Translations under genes and position numbers: made by a program
In this document: piece after piece, positions 45,077 through 53,718 of the stretch
Position numbering within the stretch: position 1 is the first letter of the stretch
Layout of the letters: every line of letters starts with the position of its first letter
Source of the DNA: Prochlorococcus sp. AG-442-M23
GTDB lineage: Bacteria; Cyanobacteriota; Cyanobacteriia; PCC-6307; Cyanobiaceae
NCBI GenBank assembly: GCA_003209655.1
Contig: QCPW01000005.1
Span: 81,118 to 145,117 of the forward strand
Reading direction: 5' to 3'
DNA: 64,000 nucleotides
The notes under the pieces: generated by a model
What the model was told of the DNA's origin: nothing
The model's database searches: none
What the model saw: the letters and a program-made list of their open reading frames with translations, nothing else

Positions 45077-45228
45077 AAAATATTTTTTTCTTATTTAAAA
45101 AAAGTGAGCATCAATTACATCAGAATACATCAATTGAATACCCCCTAGATTGCCCTTTTCTCAATTTGAGACTATTAGCAATAAAAAACTAGTTGGGAAA
45201 CTCGCTAGTATAACTTTGGTTTAAATGA

Positions 45229-45275
45229 TCGGTGCGACAGGATCCGAACCTGCGACCTATTGCTCCCAAAGCACT
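45229..45275 (-). repeat. tRNA-Pro 3'-fragment repeat with terminator
   Basis: Three substitutions against the intact 47 bp (TCGGTGCG, GATCCGAA, CTATTGC). Left hairpin at about 45191-45208 (CTAGTTGGGAAACTCGCTAG). Confidence 0.9.
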
Positions 45276-45424
45276 TAAAAGCTCTAGTGCAGCACTAGCT
45301 TTTCAATCTATGAATGTTTTTTTGCATAGTTTTACGTAGTTCCTCCTGACAAATTAATCATTATTTGTTGGCGATTTGTCGATAATCAATATATTTAGAA
45401 AGATTTTATTTATTATTTATTTTA

Positions 45425-45466
45425 TTGACAGCCGATCTAAAATTAAAGACAACTTGCTCTTTTTTT
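45425..45466 (+). promoter_or_regulatory. shared upstream element (copy 5)
   Basis: TTGACAGCCGATCTAAAATT, then a leader ending in T7 directly before the ATG at 45467. 42 nt from TTGACA to ATG. Confidence 0.65.
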
Positions 45467-45772
45467 ATGTCTTGTTCAGTTACTTCCGTGTTTACGTTTA
45501 AAATTGAAAGCACTTTCGATGAATGGGCTGCAATATTTGATAGTGCAGAAGCAGATAAAAGGCATTCAGAATTTGATATTAAGCCTCTTTTCAGAGGAGT
45601 AAGCAAAGAAGATCCTCAAAAAATTATTGTTATTCATCAAGCGCCAGAAGGCAATGTTCAAAAGTTTGTGGAGGCAAATGGTGACTGGATGGCAACTCAT
45701 AGAGTTGACTTATCAACAATGGAAGAATCGTCTTGGACTCCTTCATTAACAAAAGAAAGTTGCTGTGATTAA
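45467..45772 (+). CDS. DUF3764-like protein, 101 aa
   Basis: Same pattern as the gene at 39868-40152: FKIESTFDEWAAIFDSAEAD, KPLFRGVSKEDPQKIIVIH and a WMATHRVDLST end. ATG at 45467 chosen because it follows the leader element at the standard distance; a longer form from 45425 would include the element itself. Confidence 0.78.
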   Translation: MSCSVTSVFTFKIESTFDEWAAIFDSAEADKRHSEFDIKPLFRGVSKEDPQKIIVIHQAPEGNVQKFVEANGDWMATHRVDLSTMEESSWTPSLTKESCCD

Positions 45773-45775
45773 CAA

Positions 45776-45817
45776 ATGAAACTCTTACTATTGGCAACGC
45801 TAATAGTTAGTTATTGA
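45776..45817 (+). pseudogene. remnant of a lipoprotein signal peptide gene
   Basis: MKLLLLATLIVSY then TGA, 4 bp after the DUF3764-like gene; resembles the signal of the broken lipoprotein at 41146. It is cut where the next shared upstream element starts. Confidence 0.45.
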
Positions 45818-45859
45818 AAGCCGATCTATATTAGAGGGAATTAAATCCCTCTTTTTTTT
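45814..45859 (+). promoter_or_regulatory. shared upstream element (copy 6) with terminator-like hairpin
   Basis: TTGAAAGCCGATCTATATTA then GAGGGA-ATTAAA-TCCCTC stem-loop (45834-45851), T8 and the ATG at 45860. 46 nt in all. The hairpin plus U-run has the form of an intrinsic terminator placed in the leader. Confidence 0.65.
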
Positions 45860-46168
45860 ATGACTGCCCAAAAATTTATGAATGTTGTTCGATTTAAATT
45901 AAAGTCAGATTGTGTAGATAAGTATTTTGAAGTAATAGATAAAACAAGTTTTGAGGGGATGACTCAAAGATATATCGCGAAAACTGGAGATTATGATTAC
46001 TGTTTTGTTGGGATCTGGAAAAGTGCAGAAGCTATTGCAGCTCAAAGACCAGTTATGATTGCTCACCTTAATGAGGTTAGAGGATTCATGGAAGAGTTGT
46101 CTCCTGAACTTGGAGTTACTGATCCTGTTTCAGGAAATATTGTTTCTAAAGTTGGTTATCATGATTGA
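45860..46168 (+). CDS. small ferredoxin-fold protein, 102 aa
   Basis: NVVRFKLKSDCVDKYFEVID, GDYDYCFVGIWKSAEAIAAQ and MEELSPELGVTDPVSG suggest an antibiotic-biosynthesis-monooxygenase-like dimeric alpha-beta fold. Directly upstream of the large operon; its last codons overlap the next upstream element. Confidence 0.7.
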   Translation: MTAQKFMNVVRFKLKSDCVDKYFEVIDKTSFEGMTQRYIAKTGDYDYCFVGIWKSAEAIAAQRPVMIAHLNEVRGFMEELSPELGVTDPVSGNIVSKVGYHD

Positions 46169-46206
46169 CAATCGATCTAAAATATAAAGAAACGCACTCT
46201 TTTTTT
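46165..46206 (+). promoter_or_regulatory. shared upstream element (copy 7), before the large operon
   Basis: TTGACAATCGATCTAAAATA, then a leader ending in T7 and the ATG at 46207. 42 nt spacing. It overlaps the stop codon of the preceding gene. Confidence 0.65.
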
Positions 46207-48915
46207 ATGAATCCATATGATTATAAAAAAGAAGATTTTTTGGCTTGGGTAGAAGAAAGAATGGGAAAATATGGATACACAGTTAAAAATGCTCCTGATA
46301 CTTATTTAAAGGCATATAAATCTGGAGATCCCAACGATCTCCCAGTTTTAATTACGCAAGAATGGTATGCATATCAAAAAAATAATAATCCTACTGATAA
46401 GACTAAAAAAATTTCTTGGATAGAAAAACTCAATTGGTCTTTGAAGAAGAATAATAAAAATTACTCAACAAACATTATTGATTTAAAACTTGAATTCGAA
46501 GCAGTCCTTCAAGAAAAAGAAAATCAATTTGAAATATATAAAAAGAAAGTTGATGATGAATTTGAAGATAAGATAAATACCTTGAAAATTTTATCTGAAA
46601 GGTCTGTTTCTGAAATAAAAGAGAAATTTAATAAATCAAATGAAGAATATCAAAAAAAAATTAACCTTCTTCAAAATGAAGTTAAAAATATAAAAAAAGA
46701 AAATGATTTAATTGGAGAAAATAAACAGAAAATTGATCTTCTAGATAATACTCATAAAAAACTTGAAAAAGATAGAAATTATAAAGACGAAGAACAAAAA
46801 AATATCATTCAAGAACTAAGAAAAGAAAATAAAATACTTAATTCAAAGATAAAGTTTTTAGGTTCTTCGAATAAAGCAACTAATGACAACAATAAATTGA
46901 TAAATGAAAAAAATAAATCTTTATTAAATAAATTAATTCAATATGAAGAAGAAATAAAAAACATAAAAATAAAATATGAAAATTCCAAAAATAGAGTTAG
47001 CGAAACTAACTTAATTGAAAAACTTAATCAAAAAGAAAAGGAATTTTATCAATTAAAGGATGATCTTGATAAATTAAATCAAGAAAAAATTAAAAATGAA
47101 AAACAAAATTTAAATGAACTTATTATTTTAAACAAAGAAATTAAAAATCTAAAGCTGGTAAATAATGATTTGCTTAGTGAAAATCAGGATCTGAATAATA
47201 AATTAATTTCAAAAGAAAAAGAGATAAATAAAAAATTGATTAACGTCCCAAATATTGAAAACATAAGTTCTAATGAAACATTTTCTGAAATATATAATTT
47301 TGAGGAATGGATGAAAACGAAAACTAGCCTTACTGAAAGTTCAGTAAATAAATACGTAAATTCAGTAAGCAATATTAGATTAGATTTAATAAGAATGAGA
47401 AATATAGATATTTTTAATAGTAAGAACAACAATCAACAAAATCTAGAAAAATTACTTGATATTTGGCTTAGTGAAAATCTTGAAAAAGATAAGAAAGGAA
47501 ATAATATGTATAGTGCAGGATTTAGAAAATTTATAATTTTTAAATCTTTAAATGATGTTTTGGAGATTAAGCAAAAATTATCTCCTCAAGAAGAAAAAAA
47601 TAAATATAAACAAATTCAAATAGATAATGATATTGAAATCGGTGAATTGAATTTCAGTATAAGAGTTTATCACTCATTAATGAGAAACGGTTGTAGGCGA
47701 CTTAGTGATATTAAAAATCTTACTGATTGGGAAATATTAGGCATGAGAAATATGGGAGAGTCTGGATTGATGGAAATAAGAACCACTCTTAGGAGATATG
47801 AAAGTTCATCTCATGTTTTATTTAATGAAAATAAAGGAGATAATATTAATGTTTCAAATAGTAAGAAAACTCAAATAATAAATGTTGTTAAAGCAAATTC
47901 AGATGAAAAGCATAATCACAAGAAATTCTTAAAAATATATAATGAGATAAAATTATGGGAACTGATAAAAAATGCAGATAATAAAAATTTTAATGAATTA
48001 ATAAATGAGATTAATACTGAAGTAAATAAAATATCTGAATTAAATTTAACTAAGGATTTTTTGAGTAATTTAAATAAATTTGTAACTACAATAGAACCCC
48101 TTGATAATGTTAATAATTACAATCAACACGCATATATCGATTATCTTGAGGACATAGATATATTTGTGGATAAATTAAAAAAATCAATTTTATCTTCGTA
48201 TATTGAATCCTTTTTTAGTAATAGTTGGTTATTTAACCTTAGTCGATCATTAGTTCTTCCATTGGATAAAAAATGGATAATAATTATTTTTTATTTTAAA
48301 AGATTTTCTTATTCGAAAATTGGGAATGCTCTTTTTGATAAGCTTTCCAGGGAAAGAGTAAGGCAGATTATTAAAACCTTTCAACAAAAACTTAGAATTA
48401 AATTAGTTTTGCCTGCTAATGATTTTGATAATGAATTAACAAGTATAAATATTAAAAATAAAAGTTCTAAAGGATTAGGAAATAATCTAATTTCATCCTT
48501 TGAAGTTATAAAACAAAGCGAAGAAAAGTTTACTTATAGTAAAAAAATTGCATCAGAAGAAAGAGAGAAAGATCAACAAATAAGATCCGAATTGGCCGAA
48601 ATATTTAAGGAACAAATAACTGAAGAAACTGAAATTGATTCAAATTCTTCAATGGTAATTGATTCTGTAGATTTAAAACTTAAATCTATCGTTGATTTAA
48701 TTGATAAGAATATATCACTAGATTTTGAGATTAATAAATATTTGTTTAATGAATTAGCAAGTAAATATAAAGTTACATTTAATGTATTTATTGATGAAAT
48801 AAACGAATATTTATATGAAAAATATGATGCTCTATTAATAGAAATTGAGGATGATATTGCCTATATAGATGAACAATGTTTATCCTTACTAAAAGATGAG
48901 ATAAAAAATGATTGA
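46207..48915 (+). CDS. coiled-coil protein with alpha-CTD-like and sigma-4-like domains, 902 aa
   Basis: First gene of a three-gene operon. By residue: 1-75 small N-terminal domain; about 93-350 long coiled coil; about 359-450 a helical domain (LTESSVNKYVNSVSNI, GNNMYSAGFRKFIIF) like the N-terminal module of some type IV restriction proteins or integrase core-binding domains; about 476-530 an RNA polymerase alpha-CTD-like helix-hairpin-helix (LNFSIRVYHSLMRNG, LGMRNMGESGLMEI); about 675-735 a sigma region-4-like helix-turn-helix (FSYSKIGNAL, LSRERVRQIIKTFQQKL). The ATG at 46207 is chosen over a TTG at 46165 because of the leader element. No nuclease motif seen. I infer a DNA- or polymerase-binding scaffold. 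Confidence 0.8.
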   Translation: MNPYDYKKEDFLAWVEERMGKYGYTVKNAPDTYLKAYKSGDPNDLPVLITQEWYAYQKNNNPTDKTKKISWIEKLNWSLKKNNKNYSTNIIDLKLEFEAVLQEKENQFEIYKKKVDDEFEDKINTLKILSERSVSEIKEKFNKSNEEYQKKINLLQNEVKNIKKENDLIGENKQKIDLLDNTHKKLEKDRNYKDEEQKNIIQELRKENKILNSKIKFLGSSNKATNDNNKLINEKNKSLLNKLIQYEEEIKNIKIKYENSKNRVSETNLIEKLNQKEKEFYQLKDDLDKLNQEKIKNEKQNLNELIILNKEIKNLKLVNNDLLSENQDLNNKLISKEKEINKKLINVPNIENISSNETFSEIYNFEEWMKTKTSLTESSVNKYVNSVSNIRLDLIRMRNIDIFNSKNNNQQNLEKLLDIWLSENLEKDKKGNNMYSAGFRKFIIFKSLNDVLEIKQKLSPQEEKNKYKQIQIDNDIEIGELNFSIRVYHSLMRNGCRRLSDIKNLTDWEILGMRNMGESGLMEIRTTLRRYESSSHVLFNENKGDNINVSNSKKTQIINVVKANSDEKHNHKKFLKIYNEIKLWELIKNADNKNFNELINEINTEVNKISELNLTKDFLSNLNKFVTTIEPLDNVNNYNQHAYIDYLEDIDIFVDKLKKSILSSYIESFFSNSWLFNLSRSLVLPLDKKWIIIIFYFKRFSYSKIGNALFDKLSRERVRQIIKTFQQKLRIKLVLPANDFDNELTSINIKNKSSKGLGNNLISSFEVIKQSEEKFTYSKKIASEEREKDQQIRSELAEIFKEQITEETEIDSNSSMVIDSVDLKLKSIVDLIDKNISLDFEINKYLFNELASKYKVTFNVFIDEINEYLYEKYDALLIEIEDDIAYIDEQCLSLLKDEIKND

Positions 48916-50185
48916 AATTAAACCAAGGGAGAGAAGTAGGATATTAAAGTGTCTTAAGGTTGGAGTAGTTCCAACTCAAGGGATTCACTATTTACAGGTT
49001 GGAAGGAGCGATGAGGTTTCTGCGATAATTGAGGATTTAAAACTATTAAATGAAGGGGTAAATTGTTTTAGGGTTTTTATTGGTAATTATGGTTCAGGTA
49101 AAACATTTTTATTGTCTTTAGCAAAAGAAATAGCACATCAAAAGAATTTGTGCGTATGTAGAGCAGATTTGGCTCCAGAAAAAAGACTTTATAGTACCAG
49201 CGGACATGCTAGGACATTATATGCAGAATTAATTCGACAATTATCTAATAAATTAAAGCCTCAAGGAGATGGTTTACAATCTCTAGTCGAAAAGATTTTA
49301 ACCAAATCTTCAATAAGTGAATTAGAGGAGAAGTTTAAAAACTTAAATAATAATTCTCTAGGGTTTGATTTTTATAATGTACTAATAACTTATAAGAAAG
49401 CATTAATAAATGGAGATATTTTTAAACAAAACTCTGCCTTAAGATGGATGAAAGGAGAGTATTCAACAAAATTAGAAGCATATAAAGACATACATGTTAG
49501 AAATATAATCTCTGATAATAATTTCTATGATGCTCTTAAGGTGATTTCAGAGATAACAAAAATTGCAGGATTTGATGGACTCCTCATTCATATTGATGAG
49601 ATGGTAAATCTTCTAAGGATTTCTCATACACAAACAAGAAAAAATAATTATGAGATGGTTCTTAAAATAATTAATGATGTAATGCAGTCGAATCTTGAAA
49701 ATTTTGGGATTTATTTATCAGGTACTCCTGAATTCCTCACTGATACAAGGAGAGGCCTTTATTCTTACGAGGCATTGAAATCAAGACTTGAAGAAAACTC
49801 TTTCTTAACAACTAATCAATTCGATAAGAATCATCCAGTAATAAGAATCAAGCCTCTCAGTAAAGAGGAAATATTTAATTTAGTAAGTCATGTAAGTGAA
49901 ATTTATGATAGTCATGAAAATGTCAAAAGAAAAACTAATGAAGAATTAATTGAGACTTATTTACAGTTTTGTGTTGAACGTTTAGGACAAGATTTATATA
50001 GTTCGCCACGAGAGGTGATAAGAACATATTTAAACTTAAGAGAAGCTTTAGAAATTGAGACAGAAAAAGATGTAAAAGAATTATTGAAAATAACTGATAT
50101 AAAACCTGATATAGATCCTTCAATAAAAGATTTAGAACTAAGTGATGAAGATAGGGAATTAAGTGACTTTGTAATCAACCCTTAA
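48908..50185 (+). CDS. BrxD-like P-loop ATPase (DUF2791)
   Basis: 425 aa AAA-type ATPase: Walker A IGNYGSGKTFLLS (residues 58-70), Walker B LLIHIDEM (225-232), an arginine-rich region, and a family-typical SGTPEFLTDTRRGLYSYEAL. Matches the ATP-binding protein family found in BREX type 2 loci (BrxD). Overlaps the upstream gene by 8 bp and the helicase by 1 bp (TAATG), so expression is tightly coupled. Partner proteins of a full BREX locus are absent. Confidence 0.85.
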   Translation: MIEIKPRERSRILKCLKVGVVPTQGIHYLQVGRSDEVSAIIEDLKLLNEGVNCFRVFIGNYGSGKTFLLSLAKEIAHQKNLCVCRADLAPEKRLYSTSGHARTLYAELIRQLSNKLKPQGDGLQSLVEKILTKSSISELEEKFKNLNNNSLGFDFYNVLITYKKALINGDIFKQNSALRWMKGEYSTKLEAYKDIHVRNIISDNNFYDALKVISEITKIAGFDGLLIHIDEMVNLLRISHTQTRKNNYEMVLKIINDVMQSNLENFGIYLSGTPEFLTDTRRGLYSYEALKSRLEENSFLTTNQFDKNHPVIRIKPLSKEEIFNLVSHVSEIYDSHENVKRKTNEELIETYLQFCVERLGQDLYSSPREVIRTYLNLREALEIETEKDVKELLKITDIKPDIDPSIKDLELSDEDRELSDFVINP

Positions 50186-52446
50186 TGGATGAAACTATAA
50201 ATTCTTTTTCTTTACTTCATCCTGATATACAAAGATGGATTTACCAGCAGAAATGGAATGAACTAAGACCTGCTCAAGTAGAAGCAATAAAATTAATAAG
50301 AAAAACTAAAAATAATTTAATCATTAGTGCTCCAACGGCATCAGGTAAAACTGAAGCTGCATTTTTACCTTTGTTATCAGATTTAATTGAATCAAAAAAT
50401 GAAAAATGTTTTTTATTTTATATTTCTCCATTAAAAGCACTGATTAATGACCAAACAGAAAGATTAAAAAGTATTTCTGAAAGTATGTATATAGATATTA
50501 TTCCTTGGCACGGAGATATTCCATCTGGGATTAAAAATAAAGCTTTTAAATCTTCAAAATGCGTTTTACTAATTACACCTGAATCTATTGAAGCGATGTT
50601 AATAAATAATCCACAAAAAGTAAGGAAAATTTTCAAAAATACTAAAGCAATAGTTATTGATGAATACCATTCCTTTATTGGAAATGATAGGGGCGAGCAA
50701 CTATTCTCCTTAATTTATAGATTAGAAAAGTTTAGTGATCATATCCCTCGAAAAATTGGTTTATCAGCTACTATTGGAGATTTTAAAAAAGTTTCAAAAG
50801 TGCTTGAGTCGGATATATATGGTTTTCCAAAGAATATTGATAGTTCACTAGGTAGTAATTATTCTATTAAAATGAGTCTTAAAGGTTATGAGTATGAAAA
50901 TAATAAATTAAAATTAGAAGAAATTTTAAGCGAAAATGATAAAAAGGGATCAAAAATTGATTTTGGGAAAAATGAACCTCCAATCGCAATAATTAAAGAT
51001 ATTAATAGATTTAGAGATAATACTAATCTTGTATTTCCAAACTCAAGGAATTCAGTTGAAGATTTTACCTTTTTGGGAAATTCATTATCAAGAAATAATA
51101 ATCAAAAAGAAATTTATCATGCTCATCATGGTTTATTAGCAAATGACATCAGGATAAATATTGAAAAAAAAGCAAGAAAAGGGATTAGTCCAATGACAAT
51201 AATATGTACATCTACACTAGAAATGGGTATTGATATTGGAAGCGTAGATAATGTATTTCAAATCGGTTCTCCTTTTACTGTTTCAACATTAAGGCAAAGA
51301 TTAGGAAGATCAGGTAGAAGAGGACAAAGCCCAATTTTAAGGGTTTTTATTGCAGAGGATTCAAATCAAGAACATGATATCAAAGAAAATATTCTAAGAG
51401 ATAAATTAGTCCATACATTAGCATTAATAAATTTGATTAAAGAAGGTTGGTATGAAACACCAGAGAGAGAGGGGATTTCATTATGTACAATTTCTCATCA
51501 AATTATTTCATTAATATCTCAACTAGGAGGAGCATCTCCTGCAAAAATCTGGACTTACTTTTCTGACAATTCAAAGTATCAAATAAGCAGAGAAAATTTT
51601 AAAAAAATTCTTCTTAACTTAGGAGAAATGGACTTAATTATTCAAACAGAATCTAAAATAATTTTTTTGTCAGATAAAGGAGAGAATTTATCTAATAATT
51701 ATGACTTTTATTCCTCCTTTATTACTGAAGAAGAATATAGAGTATATTCCTCTGGGCGAAAATTAGGAATAATTCCTTTAAACGGTATGCTTGCTGAAGA
51801 TGATGTATTAGCTTTGGCTGGTAAAAATTGGAAGATTATCAGTATAGATGAAGAATCAAAAGTTATCTCAGTTTTACCAACATCTATAAAAGGTTCTGTC
51901 CCTACATCGACCGGATCTTTTTCAAGGCATGAAAAAGTTCTAAAAGAAATGAAGAAAATATATGAAGCTAATGAGATTCCCCCTTTTTTAGATAATAAAG
52001 CTAAAGATCTTTTACTTCAAGCAAGAACTGCTTATTTAAATTTGCAGCTAAATAAATTTGAGATAATAGGAGATTTAGAAGGACAAGTAACTTGGTTCCC
52101 ATGGGTTGGGACAAGAACAATTAACGCTGCTAGCCTTTTAATTGAGATTGCTTCAGGAGAACATCCGCAAAGGACGGAATTAACAATTAAATCTAATTAT
52201 TCGTCTCTTCTTCAAACCTCCGAATTTGCAAATAAATTAGGAATGGAAAGTTGTTTTGATCAAATATTTAATTTAATAGTCTCTAATGAATCAAAATTCA
52301 ATTTTCCTAAAGGTAAGTGGTCATGGCTTTTAACTGAGGATTTAATTTTAAGAGATGCAATGAAAAGGGAACTTAATATTGAAGAGGCAATAAATTTATT
52401 TAAATCCTTCAAAGAAATAAAAGTTCAATCTGATATTGAACTTTAG
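50185..52446 (+). CDS. DExH-box helicase, Lhr/BrxHI type
   Basis: Superfamily 2 helicase, 753 aa: motif I SAPTASGKTEAA (48-59), motif II DEYH (159-162), motif III SAT (194-196), motif V STLEMGIDIGS (343-353), motif VI RQRLGRSGRRGQ (370-381), then a C-terminal Lhr-like region of about 350 residues. The pairing with a BrxD-like ATPase is the BREX type 2 helicase/ATPase pair. Likely translocates on DNA for the operon's effector. Confidence 0.9.
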   Translation: MDETINSFSLLHPDIQRWIYQQKWNELRPAQVEAIKLIRKTKNNLIISAPTASGKTEAAFLPLLSDLIESKNEKCFLFYISPLKALINDQTERLKSISESMYIDIIPWHGDIPSGIKNKAFKSSKCVLLITPESIEAMLINNPQKVRKIFKNTKAIVIDEYHSFIGNDRGEQLFSLIYRLEKFSDHIPRKIGLSATIGDFKKVSKVLESDIYGFPKNIDSSLGSNYSIKMSLKGYEYENNKLKLEEILSENDKKGSKIDFGKNEPPIAIIKDINRFRDNTNLVFPNSRNSVEDFTFLGNSLSRNNNQKEIYHAHHGLLANDIRINIEKKARKGISPMTIICTSTLEMGIDIGSVDNVFQIGSPFTVSTLRQRLGRSGRRGQSPILRVFIAEDSNQEHDIKENILRDKLVHTLALINLIKEGWYETPEREGISLCTISHQIISLISQLGGASPAKIWTYFSDNSKYQISRENFKKILLNLGEMDLIIQTESKIIFLSDKGENLSNNYDFYSSFITEEEYRVYSSGRKLGIIPLNGMLAEDDVLALAGKNWKIISIDEESKVISVLPTSIKGSVPTSTGSFSRHEKVLKEMKKIYEANEIPPFLDNKAKDLLLQARTAYLNLQLNKFEIIGDLEGQVTWFPWVGTRTINAASLLIEIASGEHPQRTELTIKSNYSSLLQTSEFANKLGMESCFDQIFNLIVSNESKFNFPKGKWSWLLTEDLILRDAMKRELNIEEAINLFKSFKEIKVQSDIEL

Positions 52447-52470
52447 ATAATTAATTGATTATTAATATAT

Positions 52471-52510
52471 TTATTTTTCATTATTTTTCATTATTTTTCA
52501 TTATTTTTCA
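52471..52510. repeat. 10-bp tandem repeat, four exact copies
   Basis: TTATTTTTCA repeated four times without error, 25 bp after the helicase stop. Likely slippage product; could mark the operon's 3' boundary. Confidence 0.9.
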
Positions 52511-52544
52511 TTTCATAATCACGTGTTGGGTTGCCCTAACAAAA

Positions 52545-52682
52545 AATGATATTTGCGATAGATTAAAAAATGAAAGTTATTATGAAGTTCAAGCTTTTAT
52601 TAAATGGGTAATAAAAGTTTAAAGATATGGAGGAGAAAGTAGTTTGATGCAAGCCTATAGATCTAAAGGTTATTTAAAATGA
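52545..52682 (+). pseudogene. degenerate small protein gene
   Basis: Frame reads NDICDRLKNESYYEVQAFIK and WVIKV, then TAA, then continues RYGGESSLMQAYRSKGYLK to a TGA that overlaps the ATG of the next gene (ATGA). No start codon found upstream. Protein-like composition on both sides of the TAA suggests a decayed gene. Confidence 0.45.
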
Positions 52683-53056
52683 AAAAAGTTTTATTCTCTT
52701 TTTTTTTCTTAATCTCAGGTACAGTTCATGCTGATGATCATAGTTTTGAAAGTTGGAATAAAAAACAATTTGAAAATTATCCTTTCGAATGTGTTGAAGA
52801 TGGCGTAACTGGAGAATATACAAGGTGTTATGCAGAAAAACTCAATAAATATGATTGGGAATTAAGAAAAGAATTGAATGATGATAAATTATGGAAAGAA
52901 TGGAGGAATATCAGAGGAAAAGTTTGTTACCACTATAAAAACAAACATTTTGGTCAAGGAACAATTAAACCACTTATGACTCTAAGTTGTGAAATGAGAT
53001 TAAATACCGAAGTTAAAAGATTTTGTTTATCGGGAGAGGATAAAAAATGCGGATGA
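52679..53056 (+). CDS. LprI/DUF1311-like secreted protein, 125 aa
   Basis: Signal peptide (cleavage after VHA near residue 18), then a mature domain with six cysteines; CYAEKLNKYDWELRKELND, LWKEWRNIRGKVC and LMTLSCEMRLNTEVKR follow the LprI-type (lysozyme-inhibitor-like) layout. Periplasmic role inferred. Its 3' end overlaps the next gene by 10 bp. Confidence 0.72.
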   Translation: MKKVLFSFFFLISGTVHADDHSFESWNKKQFENYPFECVEDGVTGEYTRCYAEKLNKYDWELRKELNDDKLWKEWRNIRGKVCYHYKNKHFGQGTIKPLMTLSCEMRLNTEVKRFCLSGEDKKCG

Positions 53057-53499
53057 TTAAAAAAAATAAAAAGTATGGAATATGGGCTTGGGTAGGAGCA
53101 CTATATGGCCCGATTATTTTTTGGATTCTTTTTCTTAATTACCCGAAAGTTGAATGGAAATATATCTTGGAATCTAATAAAGCACGGGTTGCTCGCCACC
53201 ATCAAAAAGCAAATGAAATTGGATTACCAGGCATACCTTATTTGAGCAATTCTGGGACTGGGTCAATTCTTTACGTAAATGAAAATGATGTCGCTTATGG
53301 AATGTGCGGTCCTCATTTCTTTTGTTCAGAAGAATTAAATTCAAAAGAGGGTATTTATTTCATGCCAATAAATGGTGGTGCTAAAAGAATTAAGAGTAAT
53401 GTTATTTTTGCTGGAAATAGATTTTGGTGCGATAGTTATGAAATCAAAGGTCCAGGTAAATGTAAATCTGGTGGGTGGGTATATGGTTTAGAAAGATAG
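53047..53499 (+). CDS. hypothetical membrane-anchored protein, 150 aa, possibly truncated by TAG
   Basis: N-terminal helix (IWAWVGALYGPIIFWILFL), then an extracytoplasmic domain with PYLSNSGTGSILYVNENDVA and cysteines. It ends CKSGGWVYGLER-TAG. The same frame then stays open to 53619 with a Cys-containing continuation ending CTKDGWVS, so the ancestral protein was about 190 aa. Family not recognised. Confidence 0.6.
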   Translation: MRMIKKNKKYGIWAWVGALYGPIIFWILFLNYPKVEWKYILESNKARVARHHQKANEIGLPGIPYLSNSGTGSILYVNENDVAYGMCGPHFFCSEELNSKEGIYFMPINGGAKRIKSNVIFAGNRFWCDSYEIKGPGKCKSGGWVYGLER

Positions 53500-53718
53500 T
53501 TCTGTTCAAAAGAGCATATACAAGCAGTAGATAAAGCTAACCCTAAACCTACTTATCTTCGATATGTTGCTCTAGATTATGGATATGGAATTTGTACCAA
53601 AGATGGTTGGGTAAGTTAATTAAAAATTAGCAATTTATTTAATATTTATATTTTTAAATGCGTCAAAAATTAAATAAACAAAGCAAGTAATAAAAACAAT
53701 TACATATATAGATTCCAT

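Noticed and set aside
46165..46206. TTG start at 46165 for the 902-aa protein
   Set aside because: Would translate through the conserved upstream element; the ATG at 46207 sits at the same distance from the element as in other genes.
49935..50178. Two short minus-strand frames
   Set aside because: Antisense to the ATPase gene, serine/leucine-rich shadow composition.
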